From contig CACMCJ010000008.1 in the NCBI GenBank assembly GCA_902612235.1, positions 1 through 44,684 of the forward strand: a stretch of DNA of 44,684 bases, written 5' to 3'. This document shows, one piece after another, positions 37,485 through 44,684 of this stretch. The notes beneath the pieces are model-generated. The model was not told where the DNA came from. It did no database searches and worked only from the letters and a program-made list of their open reading frames with translations. How positions within the stretch are numbered: position 1 is the stretch's first letter; every line of letters begins with the position of its first letter. The translations under genes were made by a program, and so were the position numbers. The stretch comes from an uncultured Pelagibacteraceae bacterium (GTDB taxonomy: Bacteria > Pseudomonadota > Alphaproteobacteria > Pelagibacterales > Pelagibacteraceae).

Positions 37485-38046
37485 TGAGGCTTTGATTTAC
37501 TTTACTTGAAAATAGATCTATCTTTTTATCAATTAAAGTAGGAATTAACTTAACTATATTATCTGCAATTTCTTTTATTTTTTCTTCTTCGTCATCCTTA
37601 AAATCTTCTAAGACATGATTATTAACTTTTTTCTTTTCTTTTGGGTGTCCAATACCAATTCGAACTCTTGAATAATCTTTACCAATAAATTTATCAATAG
37701 AGTCGATACCATTGTGACCTGCGCTGCTACCTCCAAATTTTACTTTAATTTTACCGAAATCTACATCCATATCATCATGAAAAACAAAAACGTCTTTAGC
37801 GTCTATTTTGAAATAATCAATTAATTCTTTGATAGCTGTTCCAGAGTTATTCATAAAAGTAAGTGGTTTAATTGCGTAAATTTTCTTTGAGTCAATATTA
37901 CCAGTCGTTAACAGACCTTTAAATTTTGGTTTTTGCTTCGATAGTTTAAAATGAGCGTTAATTGCATCGATTATCTTAAAACCTATATTATGTCTTGTAT
38001 TAGTATAATCGGAGCCAGGATTTCCTAATCCTACAAGTAAAAGCAT
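37474..38046 (-). CDS. pth: Peptidyl-tRNA hydrolase
   Basis: A 190-aa Pth. N-terminal LLVGLGNPGSDYTNTRHNIGF includes the catalytic His19; KPLTFMNNSGTAI, FHDDMDVDFGKIKVKFGGSSAGHNG and SRVRIGIGHP are all conserved (given in pieces). It frees tRNA from stalled peptidyl-tRNA. It lies 5 bp after rplY. Confidence 0.97.
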   Translation of the reverse strand: MLLLVGLGNPGSDYTNTRHNIGFKIIDAINAHFKLSKQKPKFKGLLTTGNIDSKKIYAIKPLTFMNNSGTAIKELIDYFKIDAKDVFVFHDDMDVDFGKIKVKFGGSSAGHNGIDSIDKFIGKDYSRVRIGIGHPKEKKKVNNHVLEDFKDDEEEKIKEIADNIVKLIPTLIDKKIDLFSSKVNQSLNGI

Positions 38047-38051
38047 ATTAA

Positions 38052-38819
38052 TTATTTTTTCTCTGGTGGTTTTTTCTCAGCAGGTTTTTTGTCAGGAGTT
38101 TTTTTGTCATCTGACTTCTTATCTCCTGGCGCAGCTTCTTTACCTTTTTCATCTTTCTTCGCTGCATCACCGTCTTTAGCTGTAGCTTCAGCACCTTCTG
38201 CAGGAGCTTCCCCTTCAGCACCTTCAGCTGTTTCTTCAGCAGGTTTCTCAGGTTCTTTTATTACAGTAGGAGCAGCTACTGTCGCAATTACGAAATCTCT
38301 GTCAGTAATTGTTGGGATGACGTTATCAGGCAGTTTTACCGAGGATATCTTTAAGCTGGTTCCAATGTCAGTCCCAGTCAAGTCAATAGTTATATCGTCA
38401 GGTATACTATCTCCTGGACATTTCAATTCTACTTTTCTTCTCACTATATTTAAAACACCGCCCCTTTTTAACCCAGGTGACTCAGGATGGTTTTTAAAAA
38501 CTACAGGCACTTCAATTACGACTTTCTTGCCTGCCATAATTCTCATAAAGTCAATATGAATTGGCTCCTCAGAAACTACGTGATAAGCAACTTCTCTAGG
38601 TAAAACTTTTTCTTTTTTTCCATCAATTTCAATTTCTAGAACTTTAGATAAAAAATTATCGGAGTTAATTATATCTCTAATAAGTTTTTTCTCGATAGAA
38701 ATTTTCTGATTTGGATTTTTACCTCCATATAAAATTGCTGGAATGAATCCAGAGTCTCTTAATTTATTAATTGATCCGGATGAGCTACTATCTCTTTTTA
38801 TTGCTTTTAAATTGTTCAT
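38052..38819 (-). CDS. rplY: Ribosomal protein bL25 (CTC form) with long charged C-terminal tail
   Basis: A 255-aa bL25/TL5/CTC protein binding 5S rRNA. Residues 1-95 are the L25 core (GFIPAILYGG) and 96-185 the CTC beta domain. Residues about 187-255 form a low-complexity tail: first acidic and Ala/Gly-rich (PAEE, GEAPAEGAEA), then Lys/Asp/Pro-rich ending in KPAEKKPPEKK. Short tails occur in alphaproteobacterial homologues, but about 70 residues is long and stands out in such a compact genome. It lies upstream of pth and ychF in the usual order. Confidence 0.94.
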   Translation of the reverse strand: MNNLKAIKRDSSSSGSINKLRDSGFIPAILYGGKNPNQKISIEKKLIRDIINSDNFLSKVLEIEIDGKKEKVLPREVAYHVVSEEPIHIDFMRIMAGKKVVIEVPVVFKNHPESPGLKRGGVLNIVRRKVELKCPGDSIPDDITIDLTGTDIGTSLKISSVKLPDNVIPTITDRDFVIATVAAPTVIKEPEKPAEETAEGAEGEAPAEGAEATAKDGDAAKKDEKGKEAAPGDKKSDDKKTPDKKPAEKKPPEKK

Positions 38820-38839
38820 CTAATTTTTATTGGAAAAGT

Positions 38840-38868
38840 TATATAACTCAACTTATTTCATAAAACAA
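38840..38868 (-). promoter_or_regulatory. Candidate promoter of rplY-pth-ychF
   Basis: On the minus strand TTGTTT (38868-38863), 17 bp, TATATA (38845-38840) precedes the rplY ATG by about 20 nt. The -10 region sits in a 12-bp perfect palindrome AGTTATATAACT (38837-38848). The assignment is plausible but unproven in AT-rich DNA. Confidence 0.35.
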
Positions 38869-38871
38869 GTA

Positions 38872-39804
38872 TTAATTGAATAAATCTGACACAGAGTTTG
38901 AATTTGCTATTCTTTTAATTGCCTCTGACATTAATGATGACACAGATAAAACCTCAATTTTATTGTTATTTTTAATTTTTTGAGAATTATCAATTGTATC
39001 TGTAATAATAAGTTTTTTAATTTTAGAATTTTTAATTTTTTTTACAGCATCTCCACTTAGTACTGCATGAGTTATGAAAACATACACATCTACTGCTCCA
39101 GCTTTTTTAAGTGCAGCAACTGCATTTACAATTGTACCTCCACTGTCAATTATATCGTCTACAATAATACATGTTTTTCCTTTAACATTTCCGATTATAT
39201 TCATTACCTGTGATTGACCAGGTTTTGGTCTTCTTTTATCAATTATTGCTAAATCTGCTTTTATTTTTGTTGCTAAGCCCCTAGTTCTTTGCACACCTCC
39301 AATATCAGGTGAAACACAAATTAAATTTTTACTCTTAAACTTTCTTTTAATATATTTCGCGAAAAGCGGAGTAGTAAATAAATTATCAACTGGCATATCA
39401 AAAAATCCCTGAATTTGTCCAGCATGTAAATCTACAGTTACAACTCTATTTGCTCCTGCGTTAGTTATAAGATTTGCAACAACTTTCGCAGAGATGGAAG
39501 TTCTTGGTACAACTTTTCTGTCCTGTCTAGCGTAACCAAAGTATGGGATCACTGCAGTAACATTTTTTGCTGAAGATCTTTTTAAGGCGTCAATCACTAG
39601 TAAAAGTTCCATCAAGTTATCATTAGCAGGATTTGATGTTGATTGAATAACGAAAACACTATTACCTCTTATATTTTCGTTTACCTCAATATATATTTCA
39701 CCATCTGCAAATCTTTTAATATTTGTGTTAACAAGCTTTAGTTTTAATTTTTTTGAAATCTCTTTGCTTAATCTAAGATTGCTAGTTCCAGATAAAATTT
39801 TCAT
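38872..39804 (-). CDS. prs: Ribose-phosphate pyrophosphokinase (PRPP synthetase)
   Basis: A 310-aa class I PRPP synthetase. I take the ATG at 39804 because homologues begin MKILSG; an upstream TTG at 39813 adds only three residues. The family motifs are present: VFVIQSTSNPAND, YFGYARQDRK with the ATP-binding Arg/Gln, VDLHAGQIQGFFD, and the PRPP loop VDDIIDSGGT. It makes PRPP for nucleotides, His and Trp. Followed after 52 bp by rplY. Confidence 0.96.
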   Translation of the reverse strand: MKILSGTSNLRLSKEISKKLKLKLVNTNIKRFADGEIYIEVNENIRGNSVFVIQSTSNPANDNLMELLLVIDALKRSSAKNVTAVIPYFGYARQDRKVVPRTSISAKVVANLITNAGANRVVTVDLHAGQIQGFFDMPVDNLFTTPLFAKYIKRKFKSKNLICVSPDIGGVQRTRGLATKIKADLAIIDKRRPKPGQSQVMNIIGNVKGKTCIIVDDIIDSGGTIVNAVAALKKAGAVDVYVFITHAVLSGDAVKKIKNSKIKKLIITDTIDNSQKIKNNNKIEVLSVSSLMSEAIKRIANSNSVSDLFN

Positions 39805-39868
39805 GAAATACAATTACTTATATAGCTATTTTTTAATGTTTTCAAACCAAATTCAATCAAATATCGTA

Positions 39869-40195
39869 TTAATTAAGATCTAAGCTTTCCCAAGACCCCG
39901 TCTCGTAAACTATTTTGTTTTCAGTTAAAAACTCCTTTAGAAAACTAAATCTATCTTCTTTTCTTTTTTTCAGCAGTGAATAAAAATACTCAAGAGTCAG
40001 TTTCCCTAGGTTTTGTCTTTTAATATGTAACCAATCTTCTAGATCCATCCTCTGGTTTTTAACATAAACATTTTCATGGTAACAAATTTTATCTTTGTCT
40101 TCACTTATGTTATCGTGCCAGGAGATAATTTGATTTTCTCCTTTGCTAATAGTTTTTGATCTATAAGGATATAAATCCAGTTTGAGTTGATACAT
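39869..40195 (-). CDS. Uncharacterised 108-aa protein
   Basis: An intact ORF between pgeF and prs that I do not recognise. It starts MYQLKLDLYPY and ends GSWESLDLN. It is soluble (no membrane segment or signal), has one Cys, and is rich in charged and aromatic residues. A helical middle (about 52-85: DLEDWLHIKRQN, TLEYFYSLLKKRKEDR) suggests a small alpha/beta or winged-helix-like fold, but this is a guess. Flanking gaps are 53 bp upstream and 64 bp downstream, large for this genome, so it may have its own promoter. A nearby TTAA-N7-TTAA at 40206-40220 resembles a CtrA box but is expected by chance at this base composition. Confidence 0.7.
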   Translation of the reverse strand: MYQLKLDLYPYRSKTISKGENQIISWHDNISEDKDKICYHENVYVKNQRMDLEDWLHIKRQNLGKLTLEYFYSLLKKRKEDRFSFLKEFLTENKIVYETGSWESLDLN

Positions 40196-40248
40196 ATTTT
40201 TGTTGTTAATTTTTCGTTAAAGAGCTTTAACAATTATTAATATACTAA

Positions 40249-41019
40249 TTAATTTTGGCTAAAATTTGTCAGGCTAATCACAGAAATACATCTACCATAA
40301 TCATTATCACCTAACTTTTGTGATCTTCTATAGCTAAAAAATCTGTTTTTTTCTTTAAAAGTGTCATAGTTAATATGATCAACTTTAACCTTAAGCTTAA
40401 CAAGTTTATCATTAACATATTTTCTTAAATTAAATAATTTTTTAAATTCATTTTTTTTTAAAAAATAAGCAGAATTATTTTTTGATTTAGCCATAAATCT
40501 TTTATAAAAATTTAAATCAACTTCGTAGCTTTTAAAACCTATACACGGTCCAATAGTTGCAAAAATCTTATTTTTTGAATTAAGTTTTTTAAATTTTTTT
40601 ACAGTATTTTCTATTATTCCAAATAATGCTCCTTTCCAACCAGCATGAATACAGCCAATTATATTATTTTTAACATCATAAAGAATAATTGGAACACAAT
40701 CTGCTGTTACAACTCCTAAAGCAAATCCACCCAACTTTGTTATTAGCGCATCTGATTTAAATTTTTTTAATTTTTTATTTTTGTTAGTAATCACAATTAC
40801 TTTATTACTGTGTGTTTGATGCATAAGAAAAAGTCTATTCACATTTATGTTAATTTTTTTTGATATAAAATTTAAGTTTTTATAAATATTTTTCTTCTTG
40901 TCTCTCGAGCCTTTGCCGCAATTAAGACTTTTGTAAATACCTTTTGAAAATCCCCCTCGGCGCGAAAAAAAACAATGATTGATATGTTTGAACTTTTTGA
41001 GTTTTTTTGAATAAAACAT
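40249..41019 (-). CDS. pgeF: Laccase-domain protein PgeF (YfiH/polyphenol oxidase family)
   Basis: A 256-aa DUF152 protein. Metal and active-site motifs LFLMHQTHSNKV, TADCVPIIL and CIHAGWKGALFG are present, plus the C-terminal NDYGRCISVI. The E. coli member edits peptidoglycan precursors by removing misplaced L-Ser; purine nucleoside phosphorylase and laccase activities have been reported for others. Its ATG overlaps the stop of the upstream methyltransferase by one base, in the alphaproteobacterial lgt-midA-pgeF order. Confidence 0.92.
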   Translation of the reverse strand: MFYSKKLKKFKHINHCFFSRRGGFSKGIYKSLNCGKGSRDKKKNIYKNLNFISKKININVNRLFLMHQTHSNKVIVITNKNKKLKKFKSDALITKLGGFALGVVTADCVPIILYDVKNNIIGCIHAGWKGALFGIIENTVKKFKKLNSKNKIFATIGPCIGFKSYEVDLNFYKRFMAKSKNNSAYFLKKNEFKKLFNLRKYVNDKLVKLKVKVDHINYDTFKEKNRFFSYRRSQKLGDNDYGRCISVISLTNFSQN

Positions 41020-42083
41020 TATCTAAATCCCTCAAAGTTATTTTTTTTATGCTTGTAAGTAAATATTACTTTAAATAATTCCCCCATTAACTTTTTATCT
41101 AAAAGTCTTTTCATTCTAAGATATAAATTTGATTGCTCGTTGAAACTCATTTTTTTACTCAATATATTTGCCCTTGCGATAATTCCCATTCTTTCCAAAA
41201 AAAACTTTTGTGAAACTATTTTTTTAACTTTTAAATTTTTTTTTTTAAAATATTCTTCTAATAAACTAAAATTTACCAAAGATGTTATATCTGCTTTACC
41301 CAGATTGTTAAAAAGATTGTTTTTTTTGTGTTTTAAAACAGATTGAATTGAGCTAATATTTTTTGGTTTTAGATAACCATAATCAATTAGTAAAATCCCC
41401 CCTGATAGTTTTATCACCTTTTGAATCATTTTATTTAATTCATTTAAACCCAATTTTGGAAACTCAATAAATTTTAAATTTTTTAATGTATTTAGATTAT
41501 TAATTTCTATCCCATCCTTAAATGATGCTTTTTTATAAGCTTCAATTACTTTATCATTTTTATTGAGGACAAAATATTTTTCATAAAGAGAATTTTTCTT
41601 TCGAGAAAATTGTTTTATTGGTATTGCATCAAAAAATTCATTACCAAAAAAAATTATTGGACCCTTTCTTATATCTTTAAAATTATGTATCCATTTAACT
41701 TTTTTACTTTTAATATTTTTTTTTTGTAATTTTTTTAAGTAAATACTCTTTTCGTATAAAAATATTTTTAAAGCTTTATTAAATTGTGGAAATTTTTTGA
41801 ATGTCTTTATTAATACTTTGGCCAAACTTCCATCACCAGGGCCGAGCTCTACTATATTGAATCTAGTTGGTTTACCAAATGTTATCCAAGTTGAAACAAG
41901 CCAAATTCCAATTATTTCTGAAAACAAATTAGAAATTCCGGGTGCAGTTAAGAAATCACCCCTTTTTCCAAATGGTAGTTTAGTTGAGTAATAGCCAAAC
42001 TTTTTATCAAAAAGAACATTTTCAATAAATTTATCGACTTGTAAAAAATTTTTTTTTTTGAAAAAGCTTTTATTTAATGTCAT
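41019..42083 (-). CDS. SAM-dependent methyltransferase, MidA/NDUFAF7 family
   Basis: A 354-aa class I methyltransferase. N-terminal FGYYSTKLPFGKRGDFLTAPG, SAM-binding IVELGPGDGSLAKVL, FFGNEFFDAIPIKQF and GGILLIDYGY are the DUF185/NDUFAF7 landmarks. The mitochondrial member dimethylates an arginine of complex I subunit NDUFS2; a similar role for bacterial complex I is plausible but unproven. It overlaps lgt by 14 bases and pgeF by one. Confidence 0.9.
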   Translation of the reverse strand: MTLNKSFFKKKNFLQVDKFIENVLFDKKFGYYSTKLPFGKRGDFLTAPGISNLFSEIIGIWLVSTWITFGKPTRFNIVELGPGDGSLAKVLIKTFKKFPQFNKALKIFLYEKSIYLKKLQKKNIKSKKVKWIHNFKDIRKGPIIFFGNEFFDAIPIKQFSRKKNSLYEKYFVLNKNDKVIEAYKKASFKDGIEINNLNTLKNLKFIEFPKLGLNELNKMIQKVIKLSGGILLIDYGYLKPKNISSIQSVLKHKKNNLFNNLGKADITSLVNFSLLEEYFKKKNLKVKKIVSQKFFLERMGIIARANILSKKMSFNEQSNLYLRMKRLLDKKLMGELFKVIFTYKHKKNNFEGFR

Positions 42084-42855
42084 CTTTTTTTAAAAAAATA
42101 ATTATCCCTGAAAATATCATTAAAATACTAAGAACTGTGCCCATACTTAAAAAGTTATAAAAGTATCCAACTTGAATATCAGGTTCTCTAAATAATTCTG
42201 CAATTATTCTAAAAATTCCGTATAAGATTAAAAATAAAATAGAACAAGTTCCAGTTTTATGGTTAATTTTTATGACAATATTTAAAATTAAAAATAAAAT
42301 TACTCCCTCTAAAAATGCCTCATAAAGTTGTGATGGATGCCTAGTTAAATTATCTATTTTTGGAAAAATCACACCCCAATATACATCTGTTTTTTTTCCA
42401 ATTAATTCTCCGTTTATAAAATTAGCAACCCTACCGAAAAAAATTCCTATAGGAGCAACACAAGCTATAATATCAAGAAAGAAAAAAGTTGATAAATTTC
42501 TTTTTGAAGCAAATAAATAAGTTCCAATTATAATTCCTACCAATGCTCCATGGAAGGACATCCCTCCTTCCCAAACTTTAAAAATATCTATAGGATTTAA
42601 AAAGTAATAATCAAAATTATAAAAAATTACGTAACCCATTCTGCCACCTAATATTATGGATATAATTAAATAAGTAACGAGATCATCGAATTCGCTGACA
42701 TTAAACTTTAATGAATTATAATTTAATTTTTTTTGTATCAATTTTTTTCCTAGCCACCATCCAGCTAGAATACCTAGTATATAGGCCAAGGAATACCATC
42801 TTACAGACAAGAACCCTAATTCTAATAAAATAGGGTCTAAATTATGGGTATACAT
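42070..42855 (-). CDS. lgt: Prolipoprotein diacylglyceryl transferase
   Basis: A 261-aa polytopic membrane enzyme with about seven helices. The Lgt signature GRVANFINGELIG and the HPSQLYEAFLEG motif are present, as is the N-terminal VRWYSLAYILG. It attaches diacylglycerol to the lipobox cysteine, the first step of lipoprotein maturation. It heads the lgt-midA-pgeF run and diverges from ubiK. Confidence 0.96.
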   Translation of the reverse strand: MYTHNLDPILLELGFLSVRWYSLAYILGILAGWWLGKKLIQKKLNYNSLKFNVSEFDDLVTYLIISIILGGRMGYVIFYNFDYYFLNPIDIFKVWEGGMSFHGALVGIIIGTYLFASKRNLSTFFFLDIIACVAPIGIFFGRVANFINGELIGKKTDVYWGVIFPKIDNLTRHPSQLYEAFLEGVILFLILNIVIKINHKTGTCSILFLILYGIFRIIAELFREPDIQVGYFYNFLSMGTVLSILMIFSGIIIFLKKDDIK

Positions 42856-42865
42856 GTTTACTTAT

Positions 42866-42901
42866 AACATATTTGAAATTAATTTTTCTATCAAATAAGA
42901 T
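42866..42901. promoter_or_regulatory. Overlapping divergent promoters for lgt and ubiK (candidate)
   Basis: Within the 51-bp gap, the plus strand has TTGAAA (42873-42878), 17 bp, TAAGAT (42896-42901) for ubiK. The minus strand has TTGATA (42894-42889), 17 bp, TATGTT (42871-42866) for lgt. The two overlap almost completely. Predicted leaders would be only 0-5 nt. Good spacing on both strands makes it better than most candidates here, but still unproven. Confidence 0.4.
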
Positions 42902-42906
42902 TATGT

Positions 42907-43140
42907 ATGAGAAATTCTGAAAAATTCTTAAAAACCATATCTACTTTAATCGAAAATGGAATTTTAAGCTCAAAGGATGTTAAAAAAGAGATATCTAATG
43001 ACCTGAAATTTACTAGAGATAAACTAATAAATAAATTAGATTTAGTATCAAGAGAAGAATTTGAAGTTTTAAAAAAAATGATACAAAAACAAGAAAAGGT
43101 ATTAAAAAAGATTGTAAAAAAAAAAAAATTAAAAAGGTAA
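42907..43140 (+). CDS. ubiK: UbiK/BMFP family accessory factor for ubiquinone synthesis
   Basis: A 77-aa, all-helical protein with a C-terminal coiled coil (VSREEFEVLKKMIQKQEKVL) and a Lys-rich tail, the layout of the BMFP/UbiK family (DUF526). UbiK assists the ubiquinone hydroxylation complex in E. coli. Placement divergent from lgt is common in alphaproteobacteria. Its 3' end overlaps the histidine kinase gene tail-to-tail by 12 bases. Confidence 0.8.
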   Translation: MRNSEKFLKTISTLIENGILSSKDVKKEISNDLKFTRDKLINKLDLVSREEFEVLKKMIQKQEKVLKKIVKKKKLKR

Positions 43141-44445
43141 ATAAATTTTTACCAACAAACCATTGTATTCACTTTTCCCTAGCTGAATATTGCCTCCATG
43201 TGAATTTATTACATCTTCAACAATTGCGAGCCCTAAACCAACCCCTGATTTATTTAAATTTCTACTCTTATCAAGTCTTACAAAGGGTTTGAAAACATTT
43301 CTATAGTGTTCTTCAGGTATGCCAGGGCCATTGTCCTCTATATTAACTATTACACTATTAGAACCTTTCTGAAGTGAAACATAAACTTTTTCTCCATACA
43401 TCAATCCATTTTGAATTATGTTTTCAAAGCATCTAGTTAAAGATGATAATCTCCCTTTTAAATTTACACTCTCTAGCTTTTCTATAATTAAATTTTTGTT
43501 ATTTAAATTTTTTTGAATTTTGTAAAGAAGACTCGATAAATTTATTGATGTTGTATTTTCTTGAGATTGGGTTTTTGCAAATTGTAGATAATCATTAAGC
43601 ATATTTTCCATCTCATCTATATCCTTTGACATTTTTTCAGATATCTCTTTTTGACCGATCATAGCTAATTGCAACTTAAGTCTTGTTAGTGGCGTTCTTA
43701 AATCATGACTTATGCCAGATAACATTTCAGATCTTTGATTGAGATGTCTATTAATTCTTTTTGCCATTCTATCAAATTCATAAGCAGCTTTTCGAATTTC
43801 TGAGGCTCCAGATGGTCTAAAATCATTTACGTAGTCACCTTTGCCAAATCTTTCCGCAGCTTTTGCGAGTCGAACCAGAGGCTTAGTTTGATTTTTAAGA
43901 AATAAAAGAGCAATTAAAATTAAAACAATAGATGGTAAAGTGGTCCAAAGCACAAAAAGTCTTACTGAGGATGCTGAAACCATTTCTCTAGGCACTAAAA
44001 ATGCCATAGTACCATTCTCAATTCTAATTTTAATTTCTACAGCATTTTTAAATTTTGTAGTGTTGAACCAATAATTATTATTTCCAAAAGCTGATTTTAA
44101 CTCTCTTCTTAACGATCTATCTATTGGACTATATCTTCTTTCACCTGAAAAGGATGGAAACGGATTATTATTTATATCAATTTCAAAATTAAAATTGTTC
44201 CTATAGCTATCAGTAAAAAAATCTAAATTGTCATTATCATTTATATATATATCTTGGATAGTTTTCAGTTGTGAAACTAGTGATCGAGTAATATTTTTAT
44301 TCGCTTTTATCCATATACTGTCATAAAAAACAATTGTTATAATTATTTGTAAAATAATTGTTGGAGCAGCAACAATAATCAATGCTCTATAGAATAATCT
44401 TTTAGGTAAAATTATTTTTAAAAATTTATTCAATCCAGAGAACAT
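43129..44445 (-). CDS. EnvZ-type sensor histidine kinase
   Basis: A 438-aa membrane kinase: TM1 about 20-41, periplasmic sensor about 42-160, TM2 about 162-184, HAMP about 185-238, the phosphoacceptor H247 in SGISHDLRTPLTR, then the HATPase domain with IIQNGLMYG (N box), IEDNGPGIPEEH (G1) and GVGLGLAIVEDV (G2). Domain order and partner fit EnvZ/OmpR-like envelope sensing; the signal is unknown. It overlaps the response regulator gene upstream by 20 bases. Confidence 0.93.
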   Translation of the reverse strand: MFSGLNKFLKIILPKRLFYRALIIVAAPTIILQIIITIVFYDSIWIKANKNITRSLVSQLKTIQDIYINDNDNLDFFTDSYRNNFNFEIDINNNPFPSFSGERRYSPIDRSLRRELKSAFGNNNYWFNTTKFKNAVEIKIRIENGTMAFLVPREMVSASSVRLFVLWTTLPSIVLILIALLFLKNQTKPLVRLAKAAERFGKGDYVNDFRPSGASEIRKAAYEFDRMAKRINRHLNQRSEMLSGISHDLRTPLTRLKLQLAMIGQKEISEKMSKDIDEMENMLNDYLQFAKTQSQENTTSINLSSLLYKIQKNLNNKNLIIEKLESVNLKGRLSSLTRCFENIIQNGLMYGEKVYVSLQKGSNSVIVNIEDNGPGIPEEHYRNVFKPFVRLDKSRNLNKSGVGLGLAIVEDVINSHGGNIQLGKSEYNGLLVKIYLPF

Positions 44446-44684
44446 AGCCTGAACCTCTTATAGTTTGAAGATATTTTGGATTTTTTGGATTAATTTCAAT
44501 TTTTTGTCTTAATCTAGTTATCATAACATCTATTGATCTTTCTTGATTGATACCAGAAATTTTTCCTATTTCCTCACGAGAAAATGTTTTACCCGGATTA
44601 GATAACATTTCTATTAGTACTTTTTTTTCTGACATATTTATTTTCTTATTCATTTCATCAATTCTAATATTCATTTTATTTAAA
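44426..44684 (-). CDS. OmpR-family response regulator, C-terminal part (cut by window edge)
   Basis: The frame stays open to the right window edge, so only the C-terminal end (about 85 residues) is visible. It is an OmpR/PhoB-type winged helix: SEKKVLIEMLSNPGKTFSREEI, then the recognition-helix region ERSIDVMITRLRQKIE and the closing TIRGSGYVLW. The receiver domain with its phosphorylated Asp would lie beyond the window. It is partnered with the overlapping histidine kinase gene. Confidence 0.9.
   Translation of the reverse strand, partial: LNKMNIRIDEMNKKINMSEKKVLIEMLSNPGKTFSREEIGKISGINQERSIDVMITRLRQKIEINPKNPKYLQTIRGSGYVLWIE

Noticed and set aside
38089-38559. 156-aa plus-strand ORF antisense to rplY
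   Set aside because: It is open only because the low-complexity tail of bL25 is rich in Ala, Glu and Lys codons; the product is a Ser/Ala/Pro low-complexity shadow.
38837-38848. 12-bp palindrome AGTTATATAACT as a repressor operator upstream of rplY
   Set aside because: It is pure A/T at the core and coincides with a likely -10 box; one copy and no known regulator make an operator claim unsafe.
39805-39813. TTG at 39813 as the prs start
   Set aside because: PRPP synthetases begin at the MKI-type residue encoded by the ATG at 39804, so the extra three residues are unlikely.
40206-40220. TTAA-N7-TTAA resembling a CtrA box upstream of the 108-aa gene
   Set aside because: At about 35% A and 35% T this pattern is expected roughly ten times in a window of this size, and no second line of evidence supports it.
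40216-40231. Small hairpin GTTAAA-GAGC-TTTAAC between pgeF and the 108-aa gene as a terminator
   Set aside because: The stem is short and AT-only, and no T-run follows on the minus strand.

Overview
The window is a compact, very AT-rich piece of an alphaproteobacterial chromosome, most likely a SAR11/Pelagibacterales-type marine bacterium. This is inferred from the base composition, the alphaproteobacterial gene orders (coxB-coxA-ctaB-ctaG-coxC-surf1; ispH-thrB-rnhA; dciA/mutY; ccrM-rnhB; rplY-pth-ychF; lgt-midA-pgeF; petABC), F0 genes separate from F1, retinal-synthesis genes of the kind that serve proteorhodopsin, and extreme packing. By my count only about 0.7 kb of 44.7 kb lies outside genes, and the longest gap is 98 bp. 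No stretch of more than 300 bases lacks a gene. I see no insertion sequence, prophage, CRISPR array or rRNA, and one tRNA.

Layout. 1-2957 (minus): a redox/iron-sulfur flavoured run CDGSH protein, HAD dehalogenase, pirin, quinone oxidoreductase, DUF1289 (cut by the window edge). 3006-11102 (plus): rsmE, then the aa3 cytochrome c oxidase operon coxB-coxA-ctaB-(36-aa membrane ORF)-ctaG-coxC-surf1, continuing into thrC and a peroxiredoxin. 23577-11095 (minus): an uninterrupted 15-gene run dciA, dsbA-like, smc, atpI-B-E-F'-F, crtI-crtB-crtY-blh, ispH-thrB-rnhA. 23572-25703 (plus): mutY and a FAD monooxygenase. 28117-25706 (minus): family-4 uracil-DNA glycosylase, rnhB, ccrM. 28120-32042 (plus): TPR protein, ispE, tRNA-Gln(UUG), cca. 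33783-32033 (minus): trmL, hemF, greA. 33882-36437 (plus): petABC (bc1 complex). 39804-36414 (minus): prs, rplY, pth, ychF. 42855-39869 (minus): lgt, midA-like, pgeF and an unrecognised 108-aa gene. 42907-43140 (plus): ubiK-like. 44684-43129 (minus): an OmpR-type regulator (partial) and an EnvZ-type histidine kinase.

How the genes fit together. Most of the window is energy metabolism and housekeeping: bc1 complex, cytochrome oxidase and F0 ATP synthase make and use the proton gradient, while crtI/crtB/crtY/blh make retinal for a light-driven proton pump encoded elsewhere. Neither a rhodopsin gene nor crtE (GGPP synthase) is in the window. The retinal genes sit directly between the F0 genes and ispH, the last MEP-pathway step that supplies their isoprenoid precursors, with no room for a conventional promoter. 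Information-processing genes (smc, dciA, mutY, ccrM, rnhB, UDG, greA, cca, tRNA-Gln, rsmE, trmL, pth, rplY, ychF) fill the gaps.

I see no clearly new multi-gene defence or mobile system. The observations most worth a second look are: a perfect inverted repeat with GANTC in both arms lying 3 nt before the ccrM start codon, in a 78-bp gap with four GANTC sites; an SMC protein of only 814 aa with no recognisable hinge; the F0-retinal-IspH super-run; a tRNA with encoded CCA 7 nt upstream of the CCA-adding enzyme gene; head-to-head genes sharing the hexamer ATGCAT; tail-to-tail genes that overlap or nearly touch at all five convergent junctions; a family-4 UDG that has lost most iron-sulfur ligands; and an unrecognised 36-aa cox-operon ORF and 108-aa gene.
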